Below are positions 1 through 6,572 of a stretch of 12,978 nt of DNA, piece by piece. Position numbers and translations under genes: made by a program. Origin of the DNA: Candidatus Saccharimonadota bacterium (lineage in GTDB: Bacteria > Patescibacteriota > Saccharimonadia > Saccharimonadales > Saccharimonadaceae); contig JAQGGY010000023.1 of NCBI GenBank assembly GCA_028289095.1, positions 1-12,978 of the forward strand, read 5' to 3'. The notes beneath the pieces are model-generated. The model worked only from the letters and a program-made list of their open reading frames with translations. It did no database searches and had not been told where the DNA came from. Position 1 is the first letter of the stretch; the number at the start of each line of letters is the position of its first letter.

Positions 1-161
1 TATGCTTTTGGAATCTCCAAAACGAGGAGGACGCTTTCGACCGATTTGACAGCCTCAGCGACCTGATTGTTGCGCCACGTTAGGTACCCTAAGATAAGTA
101 CAACTGGTAACCAAATGTACCATTGCAACAATAGATTAATAGCCCACAAGAGTACATCCAT
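1..161 (-). CDS. N-terminal part of a membrane-anchored protein (partial, runs off left edge)
   Basis: A reading frame on the minus strand opens with ATG at 161-159 and runs without a stop to base 1, giving the first 53 residues. Residues 11-28 form one strongly hydrophobic segment (LLQWYIWLPVVLILGYL), so the protein is probably anchored at its N terminus with the rest in the cytoplasm. Residues 40-52 (SVESVLLVLEIPK) resemble the start of a conserved CPR protein that I associate loosely with type IV secretion/conjugation ATPase-like genes; this is recollection, not a match I can verify. It begins 46 bases after the sigma-like gene, on the same strand with no clear terminator between, so the two are probably cotranscribed. 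The gap holds only a weak hairpin (CCCT/AGGG). No good ribosome binding site is visible. The gene is real with fair confidence; its function is unknown. Confidence 0.72.
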   Translation of the reverse strand, partial: MDVLLWAINLLLQWYIWLPVVLILGYLTWRNNQVAEAVKSVESVLLVLEIPKA

Positions 162-207
162 AACTACTGTTTATTGTCTCACTTGCCTGCCCTCTTTGCA
201 AGGGTGG

Positions 208-1263
208 CTATTTAGCGACTGCGTCCAATGCGTAAGTTGCTTTGGCAACGCGTTTGAACTGCGATTTGCTTTGAAGATTCAAAAGAATTGTCGTTTCTTT
301 TACCTGGCGGCTTTTTAAGACACGTTTGACGATTTCGTCACGGTGCAAAGGTTCTTTTGCGTCTTTTAGGACGTCAGTAATGATATCAGCGACAGTTCCC
401 TTACTGAATCCCCAGTTGTCTAATGCATAGATGCCGCGACCGATTAGTACGAAGCGCTTGTCTTTGATAAGTTCGTTGTGAATAGCCTGTGTTGTGACGT
501 CTTTTCGTTTGAATTCGCTGTCTTTGATAGATTTAGCGATGTCAGAAAAGTGCATTGGTTTGCCATTTTCAGCCAAAATAACGTAGATTTTGTCACGGAT
601 GTTCTTTGGATTCACGGTTGGCCATTTAGTCAGACCCCAGAAATCTTTTAGATGTGCAAGGTTTTTGCTGATACTCGCAAGCGCGCGCACTTGATCAGGA
701 TTTTCATGCTTCAACAGTTTATGAAGGTCTTCGATTTGCAAAGGTTCGCCGTGTTTTTTAACGGTTTTAACGATTTCATCAACGTTAGTTTTGATGGTTT
801 TTTCGTCACTATATTGTTTGATACCAACAGCATGGTGGTAATGGTCGTTTTCGCCAACAACAACAAGGTTTGGTGATAATTCAGCGACAAATGCGATGTG
901 TGCGCGGCTACGAGCGTCCGTTGTTCCACCCATCAAGCGATCAGTGATGTCCTGGATACGTGCGACACGGCCAGTTTCAGAAAGGTCACGGATAATCATA
1001 CGGTCAACGTCATTGATCGCAGGTACCTTGTTATCTTCGGCGGCGATTTTAAGGCGGATAAGGATCGCCTTTTCAAGTTGACGGACACGTTCGCGGGTAA
1101 TGCCAAGTAGCTCGCCAATTTGTTCTAGTGTTTCACGGCGATCAAATAAGCCAAAACGGCGTGTAATAATTTCGCGTTCACGTTCTTGGTCGATAATTTC
1201 TAGAATATCAACAACGGCCTGTTTTAGGGCTGCAGCTGTATTTGTTTGTGTGGGCTTGTCCAT
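208..1263 (-). CDS. Sigma-70 region 4 / HARE-HTH winged-helix regulatory protein
   Basis: This 351-residue protein probably acts in transcription. Residues 25-72 are a clear sigma-70 region 4: EREREIITRRFGLF followed by the helix-turn-helix TLEQIGELLGITRERVRQLEKA, the part of a sigma factor that binds the -35 box. Region 2, which recognises the -10 box and core polymerase, is absent, so it is not a normal sigma factor. Residues 221-284 fit a HARE-HTH domain, as in the delta subunit of Firmicutes RNA polymerase. Residues 288-347 look like a second winged helix, and 155-215 may be another. This layout is common in CPR genomes; its exact role is not established. An AGAGAGGA sequence lies about 14 bases before the ATG, rather far for a ribosome binding site. 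A perfect consensus promoter lies 64 bases upstream. The downstream membrane protein gene is probably in the same transcript. Confidence 0.9.
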   Translation of the reverse strand: MDKPTQTNTAAALKQAVVDILEIIDQEREREIITRRFGLFDRRETLEQIGELLGITRERVRQLEKAILIRLKIAAEDNKVPAINDVDRMIIRDLSETGRVARIQDITDRLMGGTTDARSRAHIAFVAELSPNLVVVGENDHYHHAVGIKQYSDEKTIKTNVDEIVKTVKKHGEPLQIEDLHKLLKHENPDQVRALASISKNLAHLKDFWGLTKWPTVNPKNIRDKIYVILAENGKPMHFSDIAKSIKDSEFKRKDVTTQAIHNELIKDKRFVLIGRGIYALDNWGFSKGTVADIITDVLKDAKEPLHRDEIVKRVLKSRQVKETTILLNLQSKSQFKRVAKATYALDAVAK

Positions 1264-1326
1264 GACGTTTGGGTGTGTCCTCTCTAAAATCTTCTAATGT
1301 AGTAACGGATAGTGGTATTTATTTGA

Positions 1327-1355
1327 ATTATAGAACAAATTTCTTCTAATGTCAA
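1327..1355 (-). promoter_or_regulatory. Consensus promoter of the sigma region 4/HARE gene
   Basis: On the minus strand, TTGACA (1355-1350), a 17-base spacer and TATAAT (1332-1327) match the housekeeping consensus exactly. Transcription should start near 1320, leaving a leader of about 57 bases. Confidence 0.88.
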
Positions 1356-1548
1356 ATACTTTATGTATCTAACTAATTATAGCATTAAATAGACGTGTCT
1401 AGTAAACAATGTCATGGGACTTTCGCAATACTTGCGATGTGTCGTCGCTAAACCTAGACTATCGAATGTGTCAAGAGTATTAATAAAATAGAATTACCAT
1501 CAAAATGCACAACCAAAACCATTTACGCTGTAAATAACATTGGTTAAG
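1356..1548. other. Intergenic stretch with nested stem but no gene seen
   Basis: Together with the promoter and terminator on its sides this is a gene-free stretch of about 320 bases. Bases 1511-1545 can fold into a nested stem (AACCA/TGGTT outside, ATTTAC/GTAAAT inside) next to the GC hairpin at 1549-1567. A weak plus-strand promoter may exist near 1434-1463 (TTGCGA, 17 bases, TAGACT), so a small plus-strand RNA is possible but not shown. Otherwise I see nothing in it. Confidence 0.3.
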
Positions 1549-1567
1549 GCCCGAGAAACGCTCGGGC
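1549..1567 (-). terminator. GC hairpin after the two-helix membrane protein gene
   Basis: A 7-base-pair stem GCCCGAG/CTCGGGC with a 5-base loop lies 19 bases past the stop of the 1586-1888 gene. The following U-rich tract is poor on both strands, so it may be a weak or bidirectional terminator. Between stop and hairpin, ATTTGGAG (1572-1579 on the plus strand) is complementary at the RNA level to the ribosome-binding region of the same gene. Confidence 0.45.
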
Positions 1568-1585
1568 GTCTATTTGGAGATGGAG

Positions 1586-1888
1586 CTAGGGATTTCTTTT
1601 GGCGACAAGCTCAGTATGTTCCATCATGAGTGACGTGCGCGCCATGACGAGCGCAGCGAAAGATATCAGAGAAAGGAGAGAGAAAAAGTTGTTTATATTT
1701 ATATCTCTGCCCGTTACTGAGGCTGCAACTGTAGCGCATATCAAGAGCATTAGCCATATTCCACTAAGAAGGCTGAGTAGCGTGCAGAACATAGCCACCT
1801 TCCTGGTGTTTCTGATGTCTTTCTCGAGTTTATCTCTGTTACGCTTTTCTATCTGAGCTGGCGTAAGTGCTGGCGCGGTTTCGCTCAT
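1586..1888 (-). CDS. Small membrane protein with two transmembrane helices, unknown function
   Basis: This 100-residue protein has a charged, soluble N terminus (about residues 1-30, rich in Glu, Lys and Arg) followed by two hydrophobic segments at about 31-56 and 66-85, with a short linker between. It should sit in the cytoplasmic membrane with both ends in the cytoplasm. I chose the ATG at 1888 because GGAGG lies 5 bases upstream; an in-frame TTG at 1900 overlaps that ribosome binding site and is unlikely. It has its own promoter (1981-2009) and a leader of about 85 bases starting with an inverted repeat. The 3' UTR contains a sequence complementary to the ribosome-binding region. I do not recognise the family. 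Coding is supported by the start signals and composition. Confidence 0.75.
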   Translation of the reverse strand: MSETAPALTPAQIEKRNRDKLEKDIRNTRKVAMFCTLLSLLSGIWLMLLICATVAASVTGRDININNFFSLLSLISFAALVMARTSLMMEHTELVAKRNP

Positions 1889-1949
1889 TGCTACCTCCAA
1901 ATTGTATGTGTCCAGCTAAGAGCTAGACGGCTCGATTAGCGGACGTACC

Positions 1950-1972
1950 CTTAGTGACATAACGTTACTAAG
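1950..1972 (-). promoter_or_regulatory. Inverted repeat at the transcription start of the 1586-1888 gene
   Basis: CTTAGTGAC and GTTACTAAG face each other across 5 bases with one mismatch, just downstream of the -10 box. It would form a stem-loop at the extreme 5' end of the mRNA, or could be an operator. Confidence 0.5.
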
Positions 1973-1980
1973 ATAATTAT

Positions 1981-2009
1981 ATAATACCACAAGCGCTATA
2001 TAAAGTCAA
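1981..2009 (-). promoter_or_regulatory. Promoter of the two-helix membrane protein gene
   Basis: On the minus strand TTGACT (2009-2004), a 17-base spacer and TATTAT (1986-1981); each box has one mismatch to consensus. Confidence 0.75.
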
Positions 2010-2033
2010 TTAATCCCCCTATGTGAGGCATGG

Positions 2034-2072
2034 AAATAAAAAGAAACACCCTTACGATAAGTCAGGGCGTTT
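2034..2072 (-). terminator. Intrinsic terminator of topA
   Basis: On the minus strand AAACGCCCT pairs with AGGGTGTTT (one G-U pair) around an 11-base loop, followed by CTTTTTATTT. It lies 20 bases past the topA stop. Confidence 0.85.
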
Positions 2073-2092
2073 GCAGTTTTTGCAGCGTATGT

Positions 2093-4450
2093 CTATTTTT
2101 CGGTAGTACGCGTCGTTTTTTTCGCTGGCTTTTTCGAAGGAGCTTTGGTGGTGGTCTTGCGGGCAAAGCGACCTTTGGCTGGCGTTGCGCTAGCAAGAAG
2201 CTCTTTGGCTTGCTCGTGCGTAATAGATGCAGGTTCGGTATCCTTTGGAATCTTGGCGTTCTTTTTGCCATCAGTAATGTATGGGCCGTAGCGACCTTTT
2301 AGCACTTTGATACCATCGCCAAAATCAGCAATATTCTTTTCAGCTTCGGCCTGTAATTTTTGTTTATACAGATCAAGCGCTTCAGCAAGTGTGATTGTAT
2401 GGGGGTCAAGTGGTTTAATACTGACGAATAGTTTGCCAATCTGTACGTACGGGCCAAAGCGGCCGATGTTTGCTTTAATGTCATCGCCATCGGTTGTTTT
2501 ACCAAGGATACGGGGTAATGTAAAGGCATGCAAGGCTTCTTCTAGGGTGACGGTTTCAATCTTTTTCCCTGCTGGAAGCGGTGCAAACAAGACCTTCTCT
2601 TCTTTATCCTCACCACTACCCAGTTGGAGCATTGGTCCATAGCGGCCAAAACGTGCCATCACAGGTTTATTTGTTTTCGGGTCGATACCGATTTCACGCG
2701 CTTGAGCGACAGTTGAGCGGTCGATGCCGCCAGATTCAACGATTAACTGGTGAAATGGTTTGTAGAATTCCTGAAGCATGTTGTTGCGTTCGAGTTTACC
2801 GTTGGCGATTTCGTCAAATTCTTCCTCTACCTTTGCGGTAAAGCCGTAATCGACGATTTGATCAAAGTGGTTCGTCAAGAAGTCGCTAACGACTTGCCCT
2901 GCCGCTGTTGGTACCAATTTTCCTCGGTCGGCACCAGTTTTCTCCTGAATGACATCACGTTCTACCTGGTTATTTTTCAGACTGTATACGATCACATCAC
3001 GGGGTGTGCCTTCGCCTTCGCCTTTTTCGGCGTAGCCGCGTACCTGGACGGTGTTGATGATCGTTGCGTAGGTTGACGGGCGGCCAATGCCGAGGTCTTC
3101 AAGTTTTTTGACGAGTGCACCTTCGCTATAGCGAGCTGGCGGTCGGGCAAATAATTGCTTGGCCGTCGCTGCTTCAAGTGCGAGTAAATCACCACTTGTT
3201 ACTGACGGCAAAATATCGGCATCTTTTTTACTGCCGCCATAGACACGTAGGAAACCGTCAAAGATAATCACCTCGCCTTTTGCTTCAAAGACTTCTTTGG
3301 CTGTTGAAATGGCAATCGTAACGACTGTCTTTTCAAGTTTTGCAGGGGCCATTTGGCTGGCGAGCGTACGATTACGGATTAATGTGTATAATTTCTGGTC
3401 GTATTCGTTACTACTGCCACGTTCTGCTGCCATATCTGTTGGACGGATCGCTTCGTGGGCTTCTTGCGCACCTGCAGACTTGGTTTTAAATGTGCGGACT
3501 TGGCTGTATTCTTCGCCGAATGCGCTTTTAATGTAACTAGCCGCCGCTGCGATGGCTTCGCCACCCAGATTAACTGAGTCGGTACGCATATAGGTGATTT
3601 TACCTTCTTGGTATAGTTTTTGCGCGCTAGACATCGTAGCCTTTGCGCCAAAACCTAAACGACTGTTGGCGTCCTGCTGCAATGTACTGGTGGTGAATGG
3701 TGCGGTTGGATTACGTGTGCTAGGGCTGGTCGTAATATTTGATACGGTAAAATTAGCACCAATTAATGATTCTAGGAATGCCTGGGCTTCAGGTTCAGTT
3801 TCAAAGCGTTTAGGCAGTTCTGCTTTGATTAACTGGCCGTCGTGCATAAACTCGGCAGTAACTTTGAACGTAAATGATCCGTTAAAGGTATCAATTTCAC
3901 GCTCGCGTTCGACTAATAAACGGACAGCTGGTGACTGGACGCGGCCGGCAGATTTACCGCCAGGGACTTTTTGCCAGACGACTGGCGACAATTCAAATCC
4001 AACCAGGCGGTCAAGGATTTGGCGGGCTTGTTGCGCCTGCACAAGGCTCATATCTACTGTCCGTGGGTGTTTGACAGCCTCTTCAATAGCCTTCTTGGTG
4101 ATTTCATGAAACACGATACGTTTTGTTGTTTTCGGATCAAGTTTCAGGACCTCACAAAGATGCCAGGCAATTGCCTCCCCTTCGCGGTCTTCATCGGTTG
4201 CAAGCCAGACTGTTTCGGCGACTTTGACGGCCTTGCGCAGTTCGGCGACGGTTTTCTTTTTTTCAGAATCGATTTCGTACGTCGTTTCAAAGCCTTTATC
4301 AACTTGAATAGGTTCAGTGCCGCCCTTTACTTTTTTGGCGATACTGCGAATATGTCCGACGCTAGAAAGGACGTGAAAATCGCTCCCGAGGTATTTCTCG
4401 ATAGTTTTTGCTTTTGCTGGTGACTCGACGATTACTAAATTCTTGCTCAT
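2093..4450 (-). CDS. topA: DNA topoisomerase I (type IA)
   Basis: The enzyme relaxes negative supercoils by cutting one DNA strand through a tyrosine bond, passing the other strand and resealing. Length is 785 residues. The Toprim domain is at about 3-115, with catalytic Glu9 (VES) and the metal-binding DxDxE at Asp86, Asp88 and Glu90 (ATDEDREGEAIAWH). The active-site tyrosine is Tyr287 in GKITYMRTDSVNL. EAHEAIRPTD (about 330-339) is another family motif. The C terminus has no zinc-finger cysteines; instead it carries repeated RYGP/RFGP-type domains at about 598-612, 661-690 and 718-735, as in actinobacterial enzymes, and a Lys/Thr-rich basic tail from about 760. The ATG at 4450 has AAGGA 4-5 bases upstream and its own promoter at 4492-4520. 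topA often follows dprA in bacteria; here four orphan genes lie between. It is a separate transcription unit with a strong terminator. Confidence 0.98.
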   Translation of the reverse strand: MSKNLVIVESPAKAKTIEKYLGSDFHVLSSVGHIRSIAKKVKGGTEPIQVDKGFETTYEIDSEKKKTVAELRKAVKVAETVWLATDEDREGEAIAWHLCEVLKLDPKTTKRIVFHEITKKAIEEAVKHPRTVDMSLVQAQQARQILDRLVGFELSPVVWQKVPGGKSAGRVQSPAVRLLVEREREIDTFNGSFTFKVTAEFMHDGQLIKAELPKRFETEPEAQAFLESLIGANFTVSNITTSPSTRNPTAPFTTSTLQQDANSRLGFGAKATMSSAQKLYQEGKITYMRTDSVNLGGEAIAAAASYIKSAFGEEYSQVRTFKTKSAGAQEAHEAIRPTDMAAERGSSNEYDQKLYTLIRNRTLASQMAPAKLEKTVVTIAISTAKEVFEAKGEVIIFDGFLRVYGGSKKDADILPSVTSGDLLALEAATAKQLFARPPARYSEGALVKKLEDLGIGRPSTYATIINTVQVRGYAEKGEGEGTPRDVIVYSLKNNQVERDVIQEKTGADRGKLVPTAAGQVVSDFLTNHFDQIVDYGFTAKVEEEFDEIANGKLERNNMLQEFYKPFHQLIVESGGIDRSTVAQAREIGIDPKTNKPVMARFGRYGPMLQLGSGEDKEEKVLFAPLPAGKKIETVTLEEALHAFTLPRILGKTTDGDDIKANIGRFGPYVQIGKLFVSIKPLDPHTITLAEALDLYKQKLQAEAEKNIADFGDGIKVLKGRYGPYITDGKKNAKIPKDTEPASITHEQAKELLASATPAKGRFARKTTTKAPSKKPAKKTTRTTEK

Positions 4451-4491
4451 AAATTCCTTGTGCTTATCTATTCAGCTAAACACAATGATTA

Positions 4492-4520
4492 GTTATACGC
4501 AACTTGCATAGATTTGTAAA
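4492..4520 (-). promoter_or_regulatory. topA promoter
   Basis: On the minus strand TTTACA (4520-4515), 17 bases, TATAAC (4497-4492), one mismatch in each box. The leader is about 35 bases and no long hairpin is evident in it. Confidence 0.78.
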
Positions 4521-4528
4521 CAGGTTGT

Positions 4529-4561
4529 AAAAGTCAAAGGCCGCCACGTGGTGTGGCGGCC
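4529..4561 (-). terminator. Second terminator between the 4670-5164 gene and topA
   Basis: A perfect 9-base-pair stem GGCCGCCAC/GTGGCGGCC with a 5-base loop, followed on the minus strand by TTTGACTTTT. It lies just upstream of the topA promoter and insulates topA from transcription arriving from upstream. Between this and the first terminator is another inverted repeat, CTATGC/GCATAG (4588-4609). Confidence 0.75.
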
Positions 4562-4618
4562 GAGGACCCTTGACATGTATTATCCTACTATGCCAGCTCC
4601 ACTGCATAGCGGTTCACT

Positions 4619-4658
4619 AAAGTGCCGGCTCATCCTTGGCAGGACGGCCGGCGACTTT
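4619..4658 (-). terminator. First terminator of the 4670-5164 gene, with 3' complementary element
   Basis: AAAGT-GCCGGC pairs with GCCGGC-ACTTT (one bulged G) around an inner TCCT/AGGA stem. The GCCGGC core also occurs in the terminators of the genes ending at 5914 and 6573. The U tract on the minus strand (ACTTTAG) is short. Bases 4655-4665, 4 bases past the stop, read CTTTTGATAAA on the plus strand and are the inverse of 5190-5200 in the 5' leader of the same gene. Confidence 0.6.
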
Positions 4659-4669
4659 TGATAAACGTA

Positions 4670-5164
4670 TCACGATTTAGGAGGCCGACTTACAATGATG
4701 TGTAATATTTCATCTATATACATCCTTGCTAGTGCGTCGTTGTCCCCTTTCAGTGACAGGATCAAGCGGTCGATCATCGGTTCAGTCAGCCAGTCTGATA
4801 CATATAAGGGGTCGACGAAGTAAAAGTGTCCGTCGATAGCAAGGACTAGCTTCTTTTTGTCGGTGACCCATGCGTAGGGTACGCGCGTATGATCAGCCAG
4901 ACTTGTGTGTTCGGGGTTTTTATGGGGGCTGGGAGTGACTTGATACGCGACGGGATATAAAACAGACTTGCGACCAATCACGAAAAGTCGTGTCGGCGCT
5001 AGGGCTGGAAAGTATCCTACGTAGCGCGTCCAAGCTTGATATACCGCGGCGATCGTCGGTGTTCTAGATGTAAAGTCCTGCAGATTCGCATCATTGATGG
5101 CGTCCGCTAATTCATGCTGCTTTGCGTTCGCGCGTTCGCCGCCACTTACTAGTGAAAACTTCAT
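4670..5164 (-). CDS. Orphan protein of 164 residues, unknown function
   Basis: I do not recognise this protein. It has no signal peptide or membrane helix and should be cytoplasmic. The N-terminal part (about 1-35, MKFSLVSGGERANAKQHELADAI) is polar; the middle is rich in aromatic residues (YQAWTRYVGYFP) and contains a strand-like run (KLVLAIDGHFYFVDPLY, about 105-121); the C-terminal third looks helical. The start at 5164 is set by AGGAG with 6 bases to the ATG. It is the last of four minus-strand orphan genes between dprA and topA. The leader carries a hairpin (5193-5219) whose 3' arm is complementary over 11 bases to the 3' UTR, and two inverted repeats stand at the probable transcription start. 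Two terminators follow. The well-formed expression signals argue that it is a real gene. Confidence 0.75.
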   Translation of the reverse strand: MKFSLVSGGERANAKQHELADAINDANLQDFTSRTPTIAAVYQAWTRYVGYFPALAPTRLFVIGRKSVLYPVAYQVTPSPHKNPEHTSLADHTRVPYAWVTDKKKLVLAIDGHFYFVDPLYVSDWLTEPMIDRLILSLKGDNDALARMYIDEILHIIVSRPPKS

Positions 5165-5189
5165 AGCAAGCTCCTAAATGTAGGTGTGT

Positions 5190-5219
5190 TTTATCAAAAG
5201 ATCCTACGGAGCCTTTGAT
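5190..5219 (-). promoter_or_regulatory. 5' leader hairpin with arm complementary to the gene's 3' UTR
   Basis: On the minus strand ATCAAA..CTCC pairs with GGA..TTTTGAT around a short loop; the top (CTCC/GGA) and base (TCAAA/TTTGA) match the leader hairpins at 6374-6399 and 7054-7077. Its 3' arm plus flank (5190-5200) is perfectly complementary as RNA to 4655-4665 over 11 bases. Confidence 0.65.
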
Positions 5220-5270
5220 ACGATATATTATGTATCGTAACGTCAGGCTGACGTAATAGTTAGTACTATA
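5219..5270 (-). promoter_or_regulatory. Promoter -10 region with two adjacent inverted repeats
   Basis: A -10-like TATAGT lies at 5270-5265 on the minus strand; no convincing -35 box is seen. Just downstream are two perfect inverted repeats: ACGTCAG-G-CTGACGT at 5240-5254 and TACGATA-N7-TATCGTA at 5219-5239. They could be operators or 5'-end stem-loops of the mRNA. Confidence 0.5.
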
Positions 5271-5304
5271 TCATAATAATAAAAATGCGAAATTGATGTT
5301 TCGA

Positions 5305-5378
5305 TCGCAACCACAGCCTTCAAGCGCGTTGAAAATTCTGGTTGCGAGAGACAGAGGAAGTGAACATACCCCTCTCGC
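5305..5378 (-). other. Structured 3' region of the 5396-5722 gene
   Basis: Two mutually exclusive stems share bases 5344-5347: TCGCAACCA/TGGTTGCGA (5305-5347, with an inner TTCAA/TTGAA stem) and GCGAGAG/CTCTCGC (5344-5378). Between their arms is AGAGACAGAGG (5347-5357), whose minus-strand RNA can pair over 11 positions (one G-U) with the ribosome-binding region at 5731-5741. No U tract follows, so it is not a standard intrinsic terminator. Confidence 0.5.
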
Positions 5379-5395
5379 GGTAGTAGGGATGCTAA

Positions 5396-5722
5396 TCAAT
5401 GTTGAGGAGGTGTATAAAAGCCAGCTAATCTGTCGACTTCTGCAAAATTATTCTTGTGCAGATGTTTAATGACGTCTTCGGAAAAGAACCACGTCAGGTC
5501 GACATTCGGACCTTCGCTATCAATTTTGTGCTTTAGGTGTCGGTGTATGCACTGTAGCCGAGCGGATTGTTCCGATGATGGCTTTTTCGCGCCTCGTATC
5601 CAATCTCGTACATCGACATTACTGACGGCGTCACTATCGGTGCACGATAGTTTGGCGATACCTTCGACACCAAAGTAATAGCCTAGGTAAGCAAGCTGTT
5701 TATGTTCGATCATTGCAGTCAT
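5396..5722 (-). CDS. Small protein with possible helix-turn-helix, unknown function
   Basis: This 108-residue protein is probably cytoplasmic. Residues 37-63 (DVRDWIRGAKKPSSEQSARL...) resemble the recognition region of Xre-like helix-turn-helix proteins, which often read W-x-x-G-x-x-x-P-S followed by a helix with a leucine, so DNA binding is possible but unproven. The C-terminal part (DLTWFFSEDVIKHLHKNNF) looks like a small helical domain. The ATG at 5722 is preceded by GGGGG with 7 bases between, a strong ribosome binding site. The promoter at 5809-5837 is good, with a perfect 12-base palindrome at the transcription start that could be an operator, perhaps for self-regulation if the protein binds DNA. 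The ribosome-binding region is complementary to the 3' UTR. An antitoxin-like role was considered, but there is no evident toxin partner in the same transcript. Confidence 0.75.
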   Translation of the reverse strand: MTAMIEHKQLAYLGYYFGVEGIAKLSCTDSDAVSNVDVRDWIRGAKKPSSEQSARLQCIHRHLKHKIDSEGPNVDLTWFFSEDVIKHLHKNNFAEVDRLAGFYTPPQH

Positions 5723-5794
5723 TATCTTTCCCCCTGTCTCTGGTGTCGCGAGTGAACCTCACGACGATGAAAAGTGCGGACCAACGGTATGTCA

Positions 5795-5837
5795 GTGTAT
5801 ATACACATACTATCATAAATTTATCTTTATCTGTCAA
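5795..5837 (-). promoter_or_regulatory. Promoter of the 5396-5722 gene with palindrome at +1
   Basis: On the minus strand TTGACA (5837-5832), 17 bases, GATAGT (5814-5809). The perfect 12-base palindrome GTGTATATACAC (5795-5806) covers the expected start site near 5802 and is a candidate operator. Confidence 0.7.
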
Positions 5838-5839
5838 TA

Positions 5840-5902
5840 GTGCTGAAAAATAAAAAGTGCCGGCTCACCCCGAAGGGTGGCCGGCTTTACTTTTTGATAC
5901 AG
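5840..5902 (-). terminator. Terminator of the 5914-6351 gene, with 3' complementary element
   Basis: On the minus strand GCCGGC-CACCC-loop-GGGTG-A-GCCGGC (5885-5859) is followed by ACTTTTTATTTTT, a strong intrinsic terminator. Just upstream, TTTTGATACAG on the plus strand (5892-5902) is the inverse of 6370-6380 in the leader of the same gene. Confidence 0.88.
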
Positions 5903-5913
5903 CTCGGATGCCG

Positions 5914-6351
5914 TTAGTTGTCGCGCATGTCCAGTCTCATTATTGTGAGTTTATTGGCGATCTTTTCGATGCTCAAATGTGGATAGCGTTCAGGCTGTTC
6001 TGTCAGGGGAATGTCCCGTGTTGGGATGGCCTTGCCGACGGTTGTTCGTGGTTCTTTCCCGCCAATGTGCGACAGACTGATGACGCCGTCGAATGTATCT
6101 GCGACAGCGTAGGTAGAAAAATTCGGCAATGGGAACACTAGCAGGGTGCTGATGACCGTTTGCCCGCCGTCAAGAGTAATGTTGCGGACGGGAATACTGG
6201 GTCGCCACTTGGCAATCAGTTCGCTGGTTGTCGTATGAATCATGTTACTCAGATCGGTACAAGCAAGATCGATCATTTTTTGGGCGATAGTCACACTATC
6301 GATGATGATCTGCAGGTCTAGGTCTATCGAGTCTCTGCTATGTGCTTGCAT
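5914..6351 (-). CDS. Orphan protein of 145 residues, unknown function
   Basis: I do not recognise this protein. It lacks signal peptide and membrane helices. The N-terminal half looks like a long helix (residues 8-50, DLDLQIIIDSVTIAQKMIDLACTDLSNM...), the middle has strand-like runs (TVISTLLVFPLPNFSTYAVADTF) with a basic, proline-containing loop before the C-terminal helix. I place the start at the ATG at 6351, with AAGGAG 5 bases upstream; the frame is open further to 6432, but that part is the promoter-proximal leader and hairpin. The gene has its own promoter, leader hairpin (6374-6399) and a strong terminator. Its promoter segment is nearly identical to that of the 6573-7031 gene although the two proteins share no visible similarity. 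The leader and 3' UTR are complementary over 11 bases. Confidence 0.75.
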   Translation of the reverse strand: MQAHSRDSIDLDLQIIIDSVTIAQKMIDLACTDLSNMIHTTTSELIAKWRPSIPVRNITLDGGQTVISTLLVFPLPNFSTYAVADTFDGVISLSHIGGKEPRTTVGKAIPTRDIPLTEQPERYPHLSIEKIANKLTIMRLDMRDN

Positions 6352-6369
6352 GGCGTCTCCTTGTCGGTA

Positions 6370-6399
6370 CTGTATCAAAAGTCCGTGCGGAGTTTTGAT
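6370..6399 (-). promoter_or_regulatory. 5' leader hairpin with arm complementary to the gene's 3' UTR
   Basis: On the minus strand ATCAAAACTCC pairs with GGACTTTTGAT (single C-C mismatch) around GCAC. The 3' arm and flank (6370-6380) are complementary over 11 bases to 5892-5902. The hairpin is nearly the same as that at 7054-7077. Confidence 0.7.
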
Positions 6400-6424
6400 G
6401 TAGATATTGAATGAAACATTCCTA

Positions 6425-6480
6425 GCGCACAAAACTCAACGCATTATTGTTAAAATAACATTATTATGAGGAATCGTCAA
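6425..6480 (-). promoter_or_regulatory. Promoter, repeat copy 1
   Basis: On the minus strand TTGACG (6480-6475), 17 bases, TATTTT (6457-6452). Bases 6425-6464 match 7111-7150 at 39 of 40 positions and include the inverted repeat TGTTA-AAA-TAACA over the -10 box, a candidate operator. The part between this repeat and the -35 box has diverged, but the -35 box and its distance are kept. Confidence 0.7.
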
Positions 6481-6504
6481 TATTGGCGACAATTCTATAT
6501 CTGA

Positions 6505-6556
6505 CATAAAAAAGCGCCGGCACACCCCAAAGGGTGGCCGGCGACTTTTGACATAG
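6505..6556 (-). terminator. Terminator of the 6573-7031 gene, with 3' complementary element
   Basis: On the minus strand GCCGGC-CACCC-loop-GGGTG-T-GCCGGC (6542-6516) is followed by GCTTTTTTA. Bases 6543-6556 (GACTTTTGACATAG on the plus strand) are the exact inverse of 7049-7062 in the leader of the same gene, 14 of 14 bases. Confidence 0.88.
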
Positions 6557-6572
6557 TTATGTAAAAACAGGA

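Noticed and set aside
67..318. Plus-strand frame of 83 codons
   Set aside because: It lies opposite the real minus-strand genes at 1-161 and 208-1263 and has no ribosome binding site; its product has no protein-like pattern.
3594..4423. Long plus-strand frames opposite topA
   Set aside because: They are mirror frames of a clear topoisomerase gene and lack start signals.
5396..5722. Toxin-antitoxin pair with a neighbouring gene
   Set aside because: The HTH-like protein is alone in its transcript; neighbours have their own promoters and do not resemble known toxins.
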